A stretch of 64,000 nucleotides of DNA from Albibacterium sp963696875 (GCA_963696875.1 CAVOLQ010000002.1:124001-188000); one strand, 5' to 3'. Shown: positions 55,284 to 64,000, counted from the first letter of the stretch. Notes: generated by a model not told the origin, from the letters alone. Numbers and translations: made by a program.

Positions 55284-57808
55284 ATGAATACAAGACGTGA
55301 TTTTATTAAACAGGCAGCCCTAATAGCAGGCTCATCAGGTGTATGGAACTCCTTACCAGATGCATTAAAAAAAGCAATTGCGATTAATCCAGATCTTGGT
55401 AGTACATTTTATGACGCAGAACATGTTGTTATATTAATGCAGGAAAACCGCTCTTTTGATCATTGCTTTGGTAGCCTACAGGGGGTTAGAGGCTTCGATG
55501 ATCCACGCGCTATAAAACAACCGAATGGAAATAAAGTATGGTTGCAGTCTGATAAAAAGGGACATACCTATGCGCCCTTTAGATTAAACATAAAAGATAC
55601 TCGTTCAACCTGGATGGGCAGTTTGCCACACTCATGGACAGATATGGTGGATGCCCATAACAAAGGGTTGATGGACAATTGGCTGGAAGCAAAACGACCT
55701 GGGAATAAGGAATATGCACATATGCCTTTAACAATGGGTTATCATAATCGTGAAGACATCCCTTTTTATTATGCAATGGCAGATTCCTTTACCGTAGGAG
55801 ACCAACATTTTTGTTCTTCTTTAACGGGTACTACTCCTAATCGATTATACTTATGGAGCGGCACGGTCTCGCGACCCTGAAAACCAAATGCCATTGGGAA
55901 CGTAAGAAATTCAGACGTATACTATCAGAAAAATGTTGCTTGGCGTACATTCCCTGAATTACTGGAAATGAACAACATCTCTTGGAAAATTTACCAAAAT
56001 GAACTGAGTTTAGATACAGGCTTATCAGATGAGGAGGAGCCATGGCTTGCAAATTTCACTAATAATCCAATAGAATGGTTTGAGCAGTATAATGTTTGGT
56101 ATTCAGAAACCTACCGGGAAGAACTTAAAGAAAAGTCAGTTTGCTAAAAAAGGAAATAGGGGCTATTGCTACCGAAACTCCAGAAAAGAAAGAGATGCAA
56201 AGCAAGTTGGAAGCTTATCAAGAAAGTTTGAGAAAATGGACGTCCAGAGAGCTTCAATAAACTATCAGAAACAGAAAAGAATATTCATAATAAGGCCTTT
56301 ACAACTAATAAAAATCACCCGCCTTATCGTGAAGTTGTAGATAGTACCTATGATGATGATGGGGTATCTCGTACCATGAAAATACCTGCCGGTGATGTGC
56401 TGTATCAGTTTCGCCATGATGTAGATAATAATACCTTGCCTACTGTATCCTGGTTGGTTCCGCCTCAGCATTTCTCAGATCATCCAGGCTCGCCTTGGTA
56501 TGGTGCTTGGTGTGTTTCTGAGGTAATGAATATACTGACGAAGGATCCTGAATTTTGGAAAAAAACCATTTTCATAGTAACCTACGATGAAAATGACGGT
56601 TATTTTGATCATATTCCTCCCTTTGTACCGCCTTCGCCAAATGAAGAGGGTTTGCCGGAAAGGTTTCTGAAGGAATTTCTTTGGAAGAAGAGTTTGTTGA
56701 TTTGAATGAGGAGTTAACTACCAAGAAGGTTTCGGAAAATAGCGCCCGAGCAAGTTCCATTGGTTTAGGTTTTCGTGTGCCTTTGCTTATTGCCTCTCCG
56801 TGGAGTAGGGGCGGAAAGGTGAATTCAGAAGTACTAGACCATACCTCTATTATTCAGTTTCTAGAAAACTTTCTAAGTAAAAAGACAGGGAAGGAGATTA
56901 AGGAAACAAACATCAGTGAATGGAGACGTACGGTTTGTGGCGATTTAACCTCTGCCTTTAGCCCTATAATGGCGAGGAAATACACTATCCTGAGCCGGTG
57001 GATAAGGGAGCGATTTATTCAGAGCATCTATAGTGCTAAATTCAAAGACCTTCCAAGTGGGTATACCCTTTTGAATTCTTCTGATATGAATGCCATTAAT
57101 CAAGGAAAAGCTGTTCCTAAAGAGCTTATGCCAAGCAAGAGTCTGGAATGAGGGATTCATGTGCACTTCCTTATCAAATAAATGCAAATGGAAGGCTTAG
57201 CAGCGATAGGAAATCTTTTGCTATTCATTTAAAAGCTGGTAATGCTTTTGGAAAAAAATCAGCTGGTGTTCCTTTTTTGGCTTATGCTTCTGGGATTTAT
57301 AAGGGAACGGATTTGAATAGCAGTTTAAGAAGGCAGTAAATCATGGGCTTATGCAGTTAAAGCAGGTGATGCATTAATGGAGAACTGGTCATTGACTGAT
57401 TTCGAAAATGGAGCTTACTCCCTTTTGGTTTATGGCCCTAATGGTTTCTTCCGTTCTTTTAATGGAAATTCCAATGACCCTTCTTTAGTGATTAGCGATG
57501 GCTACAGAACAGCTTTTAGTCTTTCGAAAGTATTTGAAGATAAATTGGTACTGACCTTGTCTAACCAAGAAGCTAAAAGAAAAATGAGGATTAACTTAAC
57601 TGATAAAAGTTACGGTTCATCAAAAATCATCAAGGATATTTCGGCCAGTCAGACTATCGAAATTGACATCGACACTACTAAAACCCATGGCTGGTACGAC
57701 TTTGAAATTGAAGTTGAAGGATTTGAGAATTTTAAACAACAATTTGCAGGACGAGTAGAAACAGGAGAGATTAGAAAAACCGATCCATTAATAGGGAAAG
57801 CAAAATAG
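55284..57808 (+). pseudogene. Tat-exported phosphocholine-specific phospholipase C, nine frameshifts
   Basis: Would hydrolyse phosphatidylcholine-like lipids outside the cytoplasm. It starts with a Tat signal (NTRRDFIKQAALIAGSSG) at ATG 55284; a TTG two codons earlier is unlikely. Phosphoesterase-family motifs are all present: VILMQENRSFDHCFGSLQG, SSLTGTTPNRLYLWSGT, SWKIYQNELS, IVTYDENDGYFDH, and two C-terminal DUF756-like domains. The frame shifts near 55868 (+1), 55895 (-1), 56134 (-1), 56257 (+1), 56672 (-1), 56967 (-1), 57013 (+1), 57132 (-1) and 57331 (+1). Correcting these gives a continuous protein of about 841 residues, the normal length, with no other stop. Because only indels occur, unpolished sequence is the likelier cause. 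Confidence 0.85.
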
Positions 57809-57868
57809 GTTTATTGTTAATTATAACCAAGTCTCTTCCGTTGGAATGTAACTAAGTAGAAGATTTAT

Positions 57869-57893
57869 GGGATTCGTAAGGATCCCTTTTTTT
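57869..57893 (+). terminator. Rho-independent terminator of the SusCD-phospholipase operon
   Basis: GGGATTC-GTAA-GGATCCC (7 bp including one T-G pair) is followed by seven T. It stands 61 bases after the phospholipase stop. Confidence 0.8.
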
Positions 57894-57971
57894 GTGGAGT
57901 ACATTTTTATATCTTTTAATTGTGGTGTCAAATTATTCCACCCCGGATATACAGCTGTCCCGAATTAAATA

Positions 57972-58484
57972 TTATTTTTCTTCATCAAGCATTTCTTTGA
58001 TTTTTTGGTATGCTTTGACAAACTTTCCTTTTCGGGGGTTAGCATGATGGTAAAGCAGAGAAGAGTGGATTTCCTCAGTCTTGCCATGGAGAGAATAAGA
58101 AATTACGGTGTCAATTTTCCCTATTTGGGTTCTAGTAGTGCTTTGCCTGTACCATCTGTCAAAAACCTTAAACCTTACAATGCCTTTATCATCTGTATCT
58201 GTACAAACATAAATCAGTGCATTGATTTCAATAGAGAAAAAATCAGAGATTAAATGGTCTATTGTTTTGGCTACTCTAGCATCAAACGCATCAATTTCCT
58301 CAGTAACTTTTTCTATTATAATTTGGTATACCCCATCAAATTGCTTGGAATCAGTAATAGTATTCAATGTCTCGTCAACAATGAAAGCAACCCTGTAAAT
58401 AATATTCTTTTTGGTAATGAAGATATAGGAATTTGTAGCTTGGTCAAAGCTGTAATTATAATGGCTTGGCAAATTTGATTCCAT
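57972..58484 (-). CDS. DUF6169-like protein
   Basis: A 170-residue soluble protein with text typical of the small Bacteroidota family I know as DUF6169: YNYSFDQATNSYIFITKKNI, YRVAFIVDETLN, ALIYVCTDTDDKGIVRFKVF and SSLLYHHANPRKGKFVKAYQ. Function is not established; members often come with a short upstream gene, as here (58456-58605, overlapping by 29 bases). The arrangement looks like a toxin-antitoxin module, which is inference only. Confidence 0.6.
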   Translation of the reverse strand: MESNLPSHYNYSFDQATNSYIFITKKNIIYRVAFIVDETLNTITDSKQFDGVYQIIIEKVTEEIDAFDARVAKTIDHLISDFFSIEINALIYVCTDTDDKGIVRFKVFDRWYRQSTTRTQIGKIDTVISYSLHGKTEEIHSSLLYHHANPRKGKFVKAYQKIKEMLDEEK

Positions 58485-58605
58485 TTTCCTTTAATTCTTC
58501 AATAGAAACTTTGCCTTTTAAATAAGAACGTACCATTTCCTTTTCAGCTACCATTTTGGATGCTGCTTTTATGACAACGGTTTTATCTATTTTTTTCTTG
58601 TTCAT
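58456..58605 (-). CDS. 49-residue partner protein, antitoxin-like
   Basis: ATG at 58605 opens a 49-codon frame: MNKKKIDKTVVIKAASKMVA, then EKEMVRSYLKGKVSIEELKE and a basic end. It is highly charged, helical-looking and overlaps the start of the DUF6169-like gene by 29 bases, a sign of translational coupling. The size and the position before a larger partner resemble antitoxins, but there is no recognised DNA-binding motif. Regions 58606-58864 hold nothing else that I can name. Confidence 0.5.
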   Translation of the reverse strand: MNKKKIDKTVVIKAASKMVAEKEMVRSYLKGKVSIEELKENGIKFAKPL

Positions 58606-58864
58606 ATTGATACAAAGATACTAAAAATAAGCTATATACACAAAGCTGGGTAAACTAAATGCTAGAAAGGCCTTTACCTTCATGGCCACCATATCATCGT
58701 AAGTTGAATACTGCCGAATTGAAACATCCTAAGTTGTATACTTGTCTGACTTACGAAGTGTTTAGCAGACTTGAATGCGAATCGTCAGTCTTAGTTAATA
58801 TGATTTCCAAAAATTGACGATGTTTGCCTGCGTTTAGGTGATCGCCTGTCAATGCAATCTGCTC

Positions 58865-59554
58865 TCAGTCCAATCTATTTTGGATATCGGCTCTATTTGT
58901 ATTCCCTGTTCGATCCGCAGTTACCCGATACACTTTATGGGCTTCAAGCAAGCCGTTAAAGGGCTTAAAGAAGGGTTGGATTTCGTGCTTGCCTTTTGCT
59001 TCTAGCCATTCATCACGATCGTCTGGAGCAATGATCAAGGGCATACGTTTCTTCTCGTTGTGTATTTCGGCCAACATATCATTGGCTTTTGTGGTAAGCA
59101 CAGCAAAGGTATTTGTGATCTTACCGGTTTCATTGTTCAACCAAGGCGCAATTACGATTCCTATTGAAAAAATTCTCTTTTGTGGTAGGTAAATGTAATA
59201 GTTTTCGCTTTCCCCATTCTTATTTTTGTGGGGCTCGTAAAACCCGTCAACCCATAACAAACCACGATATTTTTCAATATAATGTTTGTAGGATCCTTTT
59301 TCAAAAACGTCCTCAGAAACAGCGTTACAGGTATTGGCGTATTTCTTCGCTTCTTCTTCCGTCTTCACCCAAAAAGGAAGCAACTTCCATTGCGCCGATT
59401 CAACGGTTCGTAAATTTGCATTTGTGGTGACTGGGAGAAAAGGCCGTGTAAAGCCCGATACATGATAGAGATCGTCCCAGTTAATGTTGATCTGATATTC
59501 AGGCAACTCTTTAACTAATTTCGCTTTACTGGGGATTGAAGTATGATAGCACAT
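58865..59554 (-). CDS. SRAP-domain DNA-protein crosslink repair protein (YedK/HMCES-like)
   Basis: SRAP proteins bind abasic sites in single-stranded DNA through Cys2 and form a protective thiazolidine crosslink. The 229-residue product starts MCYHTS with the required Cys2, has the Asn in NTCNAVSE, the active-site Glu in WVDGFYEPH and the His of AEIHNEKKRMPLII, so it is complete. It is the third gene of the umuD-umuC-SRAP unit, 44 bases behind umuC. This fits coping with lesions at stalled forks together with translesion synthesis. A fragment of a second SRAP gene lies at 34043. Confidence 0.92.
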   Translation of the reverse strand: MCYHTSIPSKAKLVKELPEYQININWDDLYHVSGFTRPFLPVTTNANLRTVESAQWKLLPFWVKTEEEAKKYANTCNAVSEDVFEKGSYKHYIEKYRGLLWVDGFYEPHKNKNGESENYYIYLPQKRIFSIGIVIAPWLNNETGKITNTFAVLTTKANDMLAEIHNEKKRMPLIIAPDDRDEWLEAKGKHEIQPFFKPFNGLLEAHKVYRVTADRTGNTNRADIQNRLD

Positions 59555-59598
59555 ATAACGGTAATGATTGGTAGCACATGAAACTAAGATACAAAATA

Positions 59599-60864
59599 TT
59601 ATTTTGCTTTTACAATCAAAACCTCTCTAATATCCGTTGTGTATTTTTTGGAAAGAAAGTTTTGCCTCATTGTCCACTTCCTTTCATAACCAGATGCGGC
59701 AAGCCTAACCGTATCACGCCCGTTGCGCTGGTTCAACCTATCCATCACTTTAAGTGCATCAGTCATCTTCTGTCGTGTTTCGGCATTCTTATCAAATAAA
59801 GACTGCTGCACCTGGTTGTCCGGCCTTATATCAGTAAGCATAATGCCAACCTTTTGATAGCGATAGCCCGGTTTAAATATTTTTTTCAATAAGTATTTAG
59901 CCACCTTGATCAGTTCTGCCGTACTTGATGTAGGAGTAGGCAATTTAAGGTCCATTGCAGCAGAAAAGTATTTATCAGGATCGGGAATAAACCTCGAGGT
60001 ATGGGTATAAACTTCCACCTTGCCGCATACCGAATTTTGATTGCGCAGCTTTAATGCAGCGATTGATGCATATGTTGCGACCGCTTCTAACATAACATTT
60101 AAATCGGTTTCAGGCTTTCCAAATGAGCGAGAGGTACCGATCCCTTTCTTAGCTTCACGTATATACTCCATTGGGATGCAAGATTCCCCATTCAGCTCCC
60201 TCCACATCCTTAAGCCAACAATGGTCATTTGTTTTTGAACAAAGGAAGCAGGTAGTTTTACAAATTGGAAGGCGTTAACGACGCCTATGGCCATCAACCG
60301 TTTTGCATGTTGCCTGCCTATTCCCCATACATCGCCAATTTCTGTATTTTGGAGTGCCTTTTTTTCCTCTTCTTCTGTGTCTAGGAAATAAACCCCGTTA
60401 TCCGTTTTCTTTTTGGCTATCCGGTTGGCGATTTTTGATAGCGTTTTCGTTCTTGCCACACCAATGCACACAGGGATGCCCGTACATTTTAATATTTCAG
60501 CTCGCAGTTCTATGGCCAGTTGTTCAGGATCTAGGTAATCATAGCCAGCCAAATCGCAAAAGCATTCATCGATTGAATAGATTTCCTGATCAGGGAAAAA
60601 CTTACGGATTATAGAAGTAACCCGGAGCATCATGTCATGGTATAGCGGGTAATTGGAAGACCGTACCCAAACCTCTTTATGTGTATCTTTCAGTTGAAAA
60701 TAGGGTGCACCCATCTTAATGCCGAGGTCTTTAGCTTCTTGGCTACGGGCAATGGCACATCCATCATTATTGCTAAGCACGACGCCTGCTTTATTTTGGA
60801 GTATGGGCTGAAAAGCACGCTCACAGCTGACGTAAAAGTTGTTGCAATCTATTAAGGCGAACAT
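59599..60864 (-). CDS. umuC: Y-family translesion DNA polymerase, UmuC-like
   Basis: Catalytic subunit of a Pol V-type polymerase, 421 residues from ATG 60864 (MFALIDCNNFYVSCERAF); an earlier in-frame ATG would add 18 residues inside umuD and is rejected. Active-site acids are present: LIDCNNFY and SIDECFCD. The finger/palm text SNNDGCAIARSQEAK, the little-finger region, a clamp-binding peptide QQSLFD and a DUF4113-like C-terminus are also there. The start overlaps the end of umuD by 44 bases, so translation is coupled. The SRAP gene follows. Confidence 0.93.
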   Translation of the reverse strand: MFALIDCNNFYVSCERAFQPILQNKAGVVLSNNDGCAIARSQEAKDLGIKMGAPYFQLKDTHKEVWVRSSNYPLYHDMMLRVTSIIRKFFPDQEIYSIDECFCDLAGYDYLDPEQLAIELRAEILKCTGIPVCIGVARTKTLSKIANRIAKKKTDNGVYFLDTEEEEKKALQNTEIGDVWGIGRQHAKRLMAIGVVNAFQFVKLPASFVQKQMTIVGLRMWRELNGESCIPMEYIREAKKGIGTSRSFGKPETDLNVMLEAVATYASIAALKLRNQNSVCGKVEVYTHTSRFIPDPDKYFSAAMDLKLPTPTSSTAELIKVAKYLLKKIFKPGYRYQKVGIMLTDIRPDNQVQQSLFDKNAETRQKMTDALKVMDRLNQRNGRDTVRLAASGYERKWTMRQNFLSKKYTTDIREVLIVKAK

Positions 60865-61297
60865 TTCTATAATTTTGTTGGTTATGAATAGTGAAGGGTA
60901 CAACTCCCCAAATTTCAAAGTGAGTGCTTTCCGTTCTTTTTATGGGTTCATAGAAGGGGCTATCCGGCATGAGGTATTCTTCATTATTATATTGAAAATA
61001 GGCACGTAAAATAAACTCACCATCCAATATTCCGACAACCACATCCCCGTTTTTGGGAGATATTGATTTATCTACTACCAATAGGTCCCCTTCAAAAATA
61101 CCTGAACCGGTCATGCATTCTCCCAAAACTTTGGCGTAAAAGGTTGCTTCAGGATATTTGGTGACGTAACTGTTTAAGTCAATTCTTTCCTCTTGGTAAT
61201 CCGTTGCCGGACTTTCAAAGCCTGCATGAATACGTTCCGTAAACAAAGGAATCAAAACATCTCCTTCTTTTCTCTTATATAGTACCAGTTCCATCAT
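60821..61297 (-). CDS. umuD: UmuD/LexA-like (S24) protein lacking the Ser-Lys dyad
   Basis: A 158-residue UmuD homologue that would form Pol V with UmuC after self-cleavage. The Ala-Gly cleavage-type site is kept at residues 25-26 (HAGFESPATDY), followed by the usual RIDLNS and the peptidase fold. However, the nucleophile block, normally GDSM, reads GECM (Cys61), and the Lys of DGEFTVKKL is Arg98 in DGEFILRAY. The rest (GSGIFEGDLLVVDKSISPKN) is well conserved. Self-cleavage by the standard mechanism should fail unless Cys substitutes. The start is given at the first of two adjacent ATGs. A TATATTTG box sits just before it, so the message may be nearly leaderless. Confidence 0.9.
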   Translation of the reverse strand: MMELVLYKRKEGDVLIPLFTERIHAGFESPATDYQEERIDLNSYVTKYPEATFYAKVLGECMTGSGIFEGDLLVVDKSISPKNGDVVVGILDGEFILRAYFQYNNEEYLMPDSPFYEPIKRTESTHFEIWGVVPFTIHNQQNYRNVRLNRLQQLLRQL

Positions 61298-61298
61298 G

Positions 61299-61323
61299 CA
61301 AATATATGCTAATATTATTAGTA
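61299..61323 (-). promoter_or_regulatory. umuD promoter and palindromic operator
   Basis: On the - strand TACTAATAATATTAGCA (61323-61307), with perfect arms CTAATA/TATTAG, is followed by the -7 box TATATTTG (61306-61299) and at once by the umuD ATGs. A repressor on the palindrome would cover the promoter. The same palindrome precedes the XRE gene at 39883. Confidence 0.5.
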
Positions 61324-61339
61324 TTTAATAAGGGCGGTG

Positions 61340-61793
61340 TAAAGAATTTATTTACTTTTTTTTCCGCAAAAACCATCATGAGGTTAGAATAACTCACAAA
61401 CAGTAATGAATATAACGCTCATGCACGGAGGGTATCTCTGCCTGGACTTCCAAGGCCACATTTGTGGTTATGGTCTTAGGTGCTTTCAGGTATGGCGTGT
61501 TAGCATAGTCATTACTTTTTTTTCCGCTAAAAAAGTAACAAAAAACCGACCGAAGGGAGCTCATGAATACAAAAAAAACAAACACTAATGAATAAACTCG
61601 TGGCTGCGTAAGTCCCTATGTTAATTGGTGCGGGCACGCAGGGTATCTCTGCCGGGACTTCCAAGGCCACAATTGAGGTTATGGTCTATTGTGCTTTCAG
61701 GTATAGTTTACAAGCATAGTTTGCTAAGTATAGTTTACAATTATGGTTCTTGGTGCGGGCACGCAGGGTATCTCTGCCGGGACTTCCAAGGCG
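61340..61793 (+). repeat. Second array of dispersed hairpin and R repeats
   Basis: A damaged hairpin (TTTACTTTTTTTTCCGCAAAAA near 61350), a 5'-shortened R copy (61421-61510), a full hairpin module TTAC/GTAA with CCGACCGAAGGGAGCTCATG (61513-61566), then R copies at 61596-61715 and 61745-61792. The last is cut inside GACTTCCAAGGC, next to GGTTTTATCAG. The text from GGCGTGTTAGCATAGTCATT to AACACTAATGAATAAACTCG is almost identical to 31930-32040, so one array may be a copy of the other. The gap 61298-61874 has no gene. Confidence 0.75.
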
Positions 61794-61874
61794 GTTTTAT
61801 CAGTTTCCTAATCAGTATGGTAGCACTTTATTTCCAAGTTTAGCGATAGAGACAGTGTATTTGGAGACTGATTG

Positions 61875-63416
61875 TTATTCGCGGATAAATACAAAAGCCA
61901 TTAAGGCACCAACAAAAGCTAAGATAGCACTAATACGCATTACCAGTGTATAGGTTTTGATGAATCCTTCTCTATACAAATGCTCCACTTCTTTATTATT
62001 TTTACTTGAAACAATCGCTGGAACTTTAGCATCTCCCAGATTTGCTGCTTGTTGAATAACTTGTGTTTTTACATTTTCCTTAAATGAAATCTGATTTACT
62101 TCTCTAGTTAAAAAAACTGCAAAAAAGAGAACGGCTAGGGCGCCTACAACAGCATTTGAAAAAACATTTGAAATACGCGTGACCGCATTGTTGATGCCGG
62201 ATGCCGTTCCGGAATAATGGTTAGGCAAAGCACCCATAACTGTGGACGTTAAGGGTGTAATTGTTATAGACATGCCCAATCCGAATATGAAAATTCCTGG
62301 AAAGTAAGTAAGCCAAAAATCCGCTGGTCCGTGGGTGTTCTTTACAAATGATAATAGTAATAAACCGACAGTTACCAACAAAGGACCACCAATTAAGAAG
62401 CGGCGCGAACCAAACTTGTCGGCCAAAGACCCCGACCATCTTGATAATAGAACAATCAACACTGTAAAGGGTAATAAGCTAAGCCCGGATTGTAATTGGC
62501 TATAGCCCTGCATTTGCACCATATTCAAGGTGAGAAATAGCCCCCCTGCAAATAATCCTGAATATAGAAAGAAGGTAAGTAAATTAGCTCCAGTGAAAGT
62601 TTTGTTTTTAAATAAATGTAGCGGTAACATCGGATGTTTGCTCGTCTTTTGAATTCGAACAAAAAGGATGAGTGCAATTATCCCAATGCCAATTGAAAAA
62701 TATACTTTCACATTGTTGAATCCAGTATTCGGTATTGTTAAGAAACCATAAGTCAACAATGCAAGCCCGGTGATAATAGCAATTGATCCGAAGTAATCTA
62801 TAGAATGATCGGATTGCTCATCTGTGCTTTCAGGTATTTTAAACCAAAGAATGATCAAGGAGGCGATTCCGATGGGAACGTTAATGAAAAATATTAACCG
62901 CCAAAGGCCGGCATCGGCAAGTGCGCCGCCTAGGAGGGGGCCGCCCATGGTGACTAAAGTAGTTACTGCAGACCAGGTGCCTATCGCTTTTCCTCTTTCT
63001 TCTTCAAATGAGGCAGTGATAATGGAAAGACTTCCGGGAATCATTAGCGCTCCTCCAAGTCCTTGTAATGCACGTGAGGCAATTAAATAGGGAACAGTTG
63101 GAGAAAAACCACAGAATGCTGAGCCAAGAATAAAGATGGCGATGCCTATCATGAATATCTTTTTTCTGCCAAGTTTATCACCCAATGATCCTCCCGTTAA
63201 AATAAGTGCAGCAAGCATTAATAGATAGGAATTTAATATCCAAAAAAGATCAATACCAGAGGCATTTAAGTCTTTTTGAAGAGAAGGCAATGCAACGTTC
63301 AACGCTGTTCCATCAATGAAAGCCATAGCGGAAGCCAAGATCACGGAAACCATGATCCATTTCCCGGTAACACTGCTTAGCGTTGGATTTGTCATCAATT
63401 GAGAATTATGGATCAC
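61875..63416 (-). CDS. MFS drug exporter, DHA2 (EmrB/QacA-like) family
   Basis: A 513-residue proton-coupled exporter with 14 predicted membrane segments. DHA2 landmarks: AFIDGTALNVALPSLQKDLN in segment 1, WILNSYLLMLAALILTGGSL, GDKLGRKKIFMIG (motif A), IASRALQGLGGALMIPGSLS (motif B) and GPLLGGALADAGLWRLIFFI (motif C). The C-terminus keeps a periplasmic loop of about 60 residues before the last segment. ATG 63416 or ATG 63395 could be the start. The 372-base divergent region to 63788 has AATGTTCGTTTGTG-like words where a TetR-type operator might sit, but no regulator is adjacent. Substrate unknown. Confidence 0.9.
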   Translation of the reverse strand: MIHNSQLMTNPTLSSVTGKWIMVSVILASAMAFIDGTALNVALPSLQKDLNASGIDLFWILNSYLLMLAALILTGGSLGDKLGRKKIFMIGIAIFILGSAFCGFSPTVPYLIASRALQGLGGALMIPGSLSIITASFEEERGKAIGTWSAVTTLVTMGGPLLGGALADAGLWRLIFFINVPIGIASLIILWFKIPESTDEQSDHSIDYFGSIAIITGLALLTYGFLTIPNTGFNNVKVYFSIGIGIIALILFVRIQKTSKHPMLPLHLFKNKTFTGANLLTFFLYSGLFAGGLFLTLNMVQMQGYSQLQSGLSLLPFTVLIVLLSRWSGSLADKFGSRRFLIGGPLLVTVGLLLLSFVKNTHGPADFWLTYFPGIFIFGLGMSITITPLTSTVMGALPNHYSGTASGINNAVTRISNVFSNAVVGALAVLFFAVFLTREVNQISFKENVKTQVIQQAANLGDAKVPAIVSSKNNKEVEHLYREGFIKTYTLVMRISAILAFVGALMAFVFIRE

Positions 63417-63651
63417 ATCATGTTATCAAAACAACCATTCATTTGAAAGAATGTTCGTTTGTGATGTAATGTTCTCAAGACCTAGTACACTTACTCTGTA
63501 CTCCTTTGTGATGTATCACACAATCGTTGTCCCCTTTTAAAAGTGTATCACCCATAAGGGGGGTAAGGGGAGGAAGGATGGTGCACTTGGAGGGAGGAGG
63601 TATCGCAATATGTTTTTTCGTTAAAAAATTAAAAAATATAAATTAACCTTA

Positions 63652-63659
63652 TATCTTTG
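63652..63659 (+). promoter_or_regulatory. -7 box TATCTTTG upstream of the last gene
   Basis: An exact TAnnTTTG match 130 bases before ATG 63789. The upstream -33 element is not convincing. It would give a leader of about 120 bases for the outer-membrane protein gene. Confidence 0.35.
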
Positions 63660-63788
63660 TTATGATACAAATGAATGGAGATTTGGTGTTTACACAGCAG
63701 GGAGCCGGGCCTAAACAAATATAAGAAATGAGAAAGCAGTATTTTAGTTACCCATAAGTTATAATATGCCTACAAGAACAAGCTTTTG

Positions 63789-64000
63789 ATGGGTTTACCA
63801 TTTCTTTTTCGATTTTTATTAATATGTTTTGTTATGCTTCTGAGTACTGGACTTCACGCCCAGGAAAGCAATAAAACTATTGCTGGGCTCATTGTTGATG
63901 ACACAATGCTTCCGATCACTTCCGCCACAGTAAGCTTACATGATATTGATCAAAAATTGGTTTTCAGCACGATCACCGACAGCCTTGGCAGTTTCCATAT
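63789..64000 (+). CDS. Start of an outer-membrane beta-barrel/TonB-type protein, cut by window edge
   Basis: Seventy codons are visible: a signal peptide (FRFLLICFVMLLSTGLHAQ) followed by a carboxypeptidase-regulatory-like domain (KTIAGLIVDDTMLPITSATV, FSTITDSLGSFHI). This combination begins TonB-dependent receptors and related outer-membrane barrel proteins in Bacteroidota; which of them cannot be told from the fragment. A TATCTTTG box lies upstream. Confidence 0.7.
   Translation, partial: MGLPFLFRFLLICFVMLLSTGLHAQESNKTIAGLIVDDTMLPITSATVSLHDIDQKLVFSTITDSLGSFH

Overview
The window reads as an AT-rich chromosome segment of a Bacteroidota bacterium, most likely a Sphingobacteriaceae relative (Pedobacter/Sphingobacterium/Olivibacter-like). 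The evidence is SusC/SusD pairs, TonB receptor plus DUF4249 lipoprotein pairs, TlpA-like and DUF6520-like proteins, promoters of the TAnnTTTG type, and a dispersed intergenic repeat family that I associate with this group. No rRNA, tRNA or CRISPR was seen.

Region 1 (1-14176, + strand) is a Wzx/Wzy-type surface polysaccharide locus: two nucleotide-sugar dehydrogenases, a UDP-uronate epimerase, a flippase, a nitroreductase-like protein, a pyruvyl transferase, four glycosyltransferases, a polymerase-like membrane protein, an initiating phosphoglycosyl transferase and a PglD/NeuD-type acetyltransferase. Region 2 (14185-28193) is an accessory extension: a DUF4091-like lipoprotein, an O-acyltransferase, a FemAB/GNAT-like protein, a secreted phosphodiesterase, a PglK/MsbA-like ABC exporter, an IS110 remnant, and three diverged copies of a QueC-like PP-loop ATPase, one interrupted by an amber codon. 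This triplicated enzyme is the best candidate here for an undescribed function.

Region 3 (28240-37283, - strand) holds two near-identical TonB receptor/DUF4249 pairs. They flank a field of structured repeats, a collagen-like lipoprotein and a fragment of an SRAP gene. Region 4 (37502-40621) holds an XRE regulator with a Fic AMPylator, then a strongly folded RNA candidate with three C(UUCG)G hairpins. Region 5 (40747-46903) is a SusC-SusD-TlpA operon whose SusC has an unusual repeat-built N-terminal extension. Region 6 (46956-50186) has small membrane proteins, an AraC regulator and a LytTR regulator whose receiver has lost its phosphoacceptor Asp. Region 7 (50402-57808) is SusC-SusD-phospholipase C. 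Region 8 (57972-61297, - strand) has a DUF6169-like two-gene unit and a umuD-umuC-SRAP mutagenesis/repair operon in which UmuD lacks the Ser-Lys dyad. The window closes with more repeats, an MFS exporter and the start of an outer-membrane protein gene.

Quality caveat: at least 15 single-base indels cluster in five genes (ugd, the epimerase, the nitroreductase-like gene, IS110 transposase, and nine in phospholipase C). Elsewhere long genes are intact. Correcting each indel restores a continuous conserved protein without further stops, so unpolished consensus errors are at least as likely as true pseudogenes.
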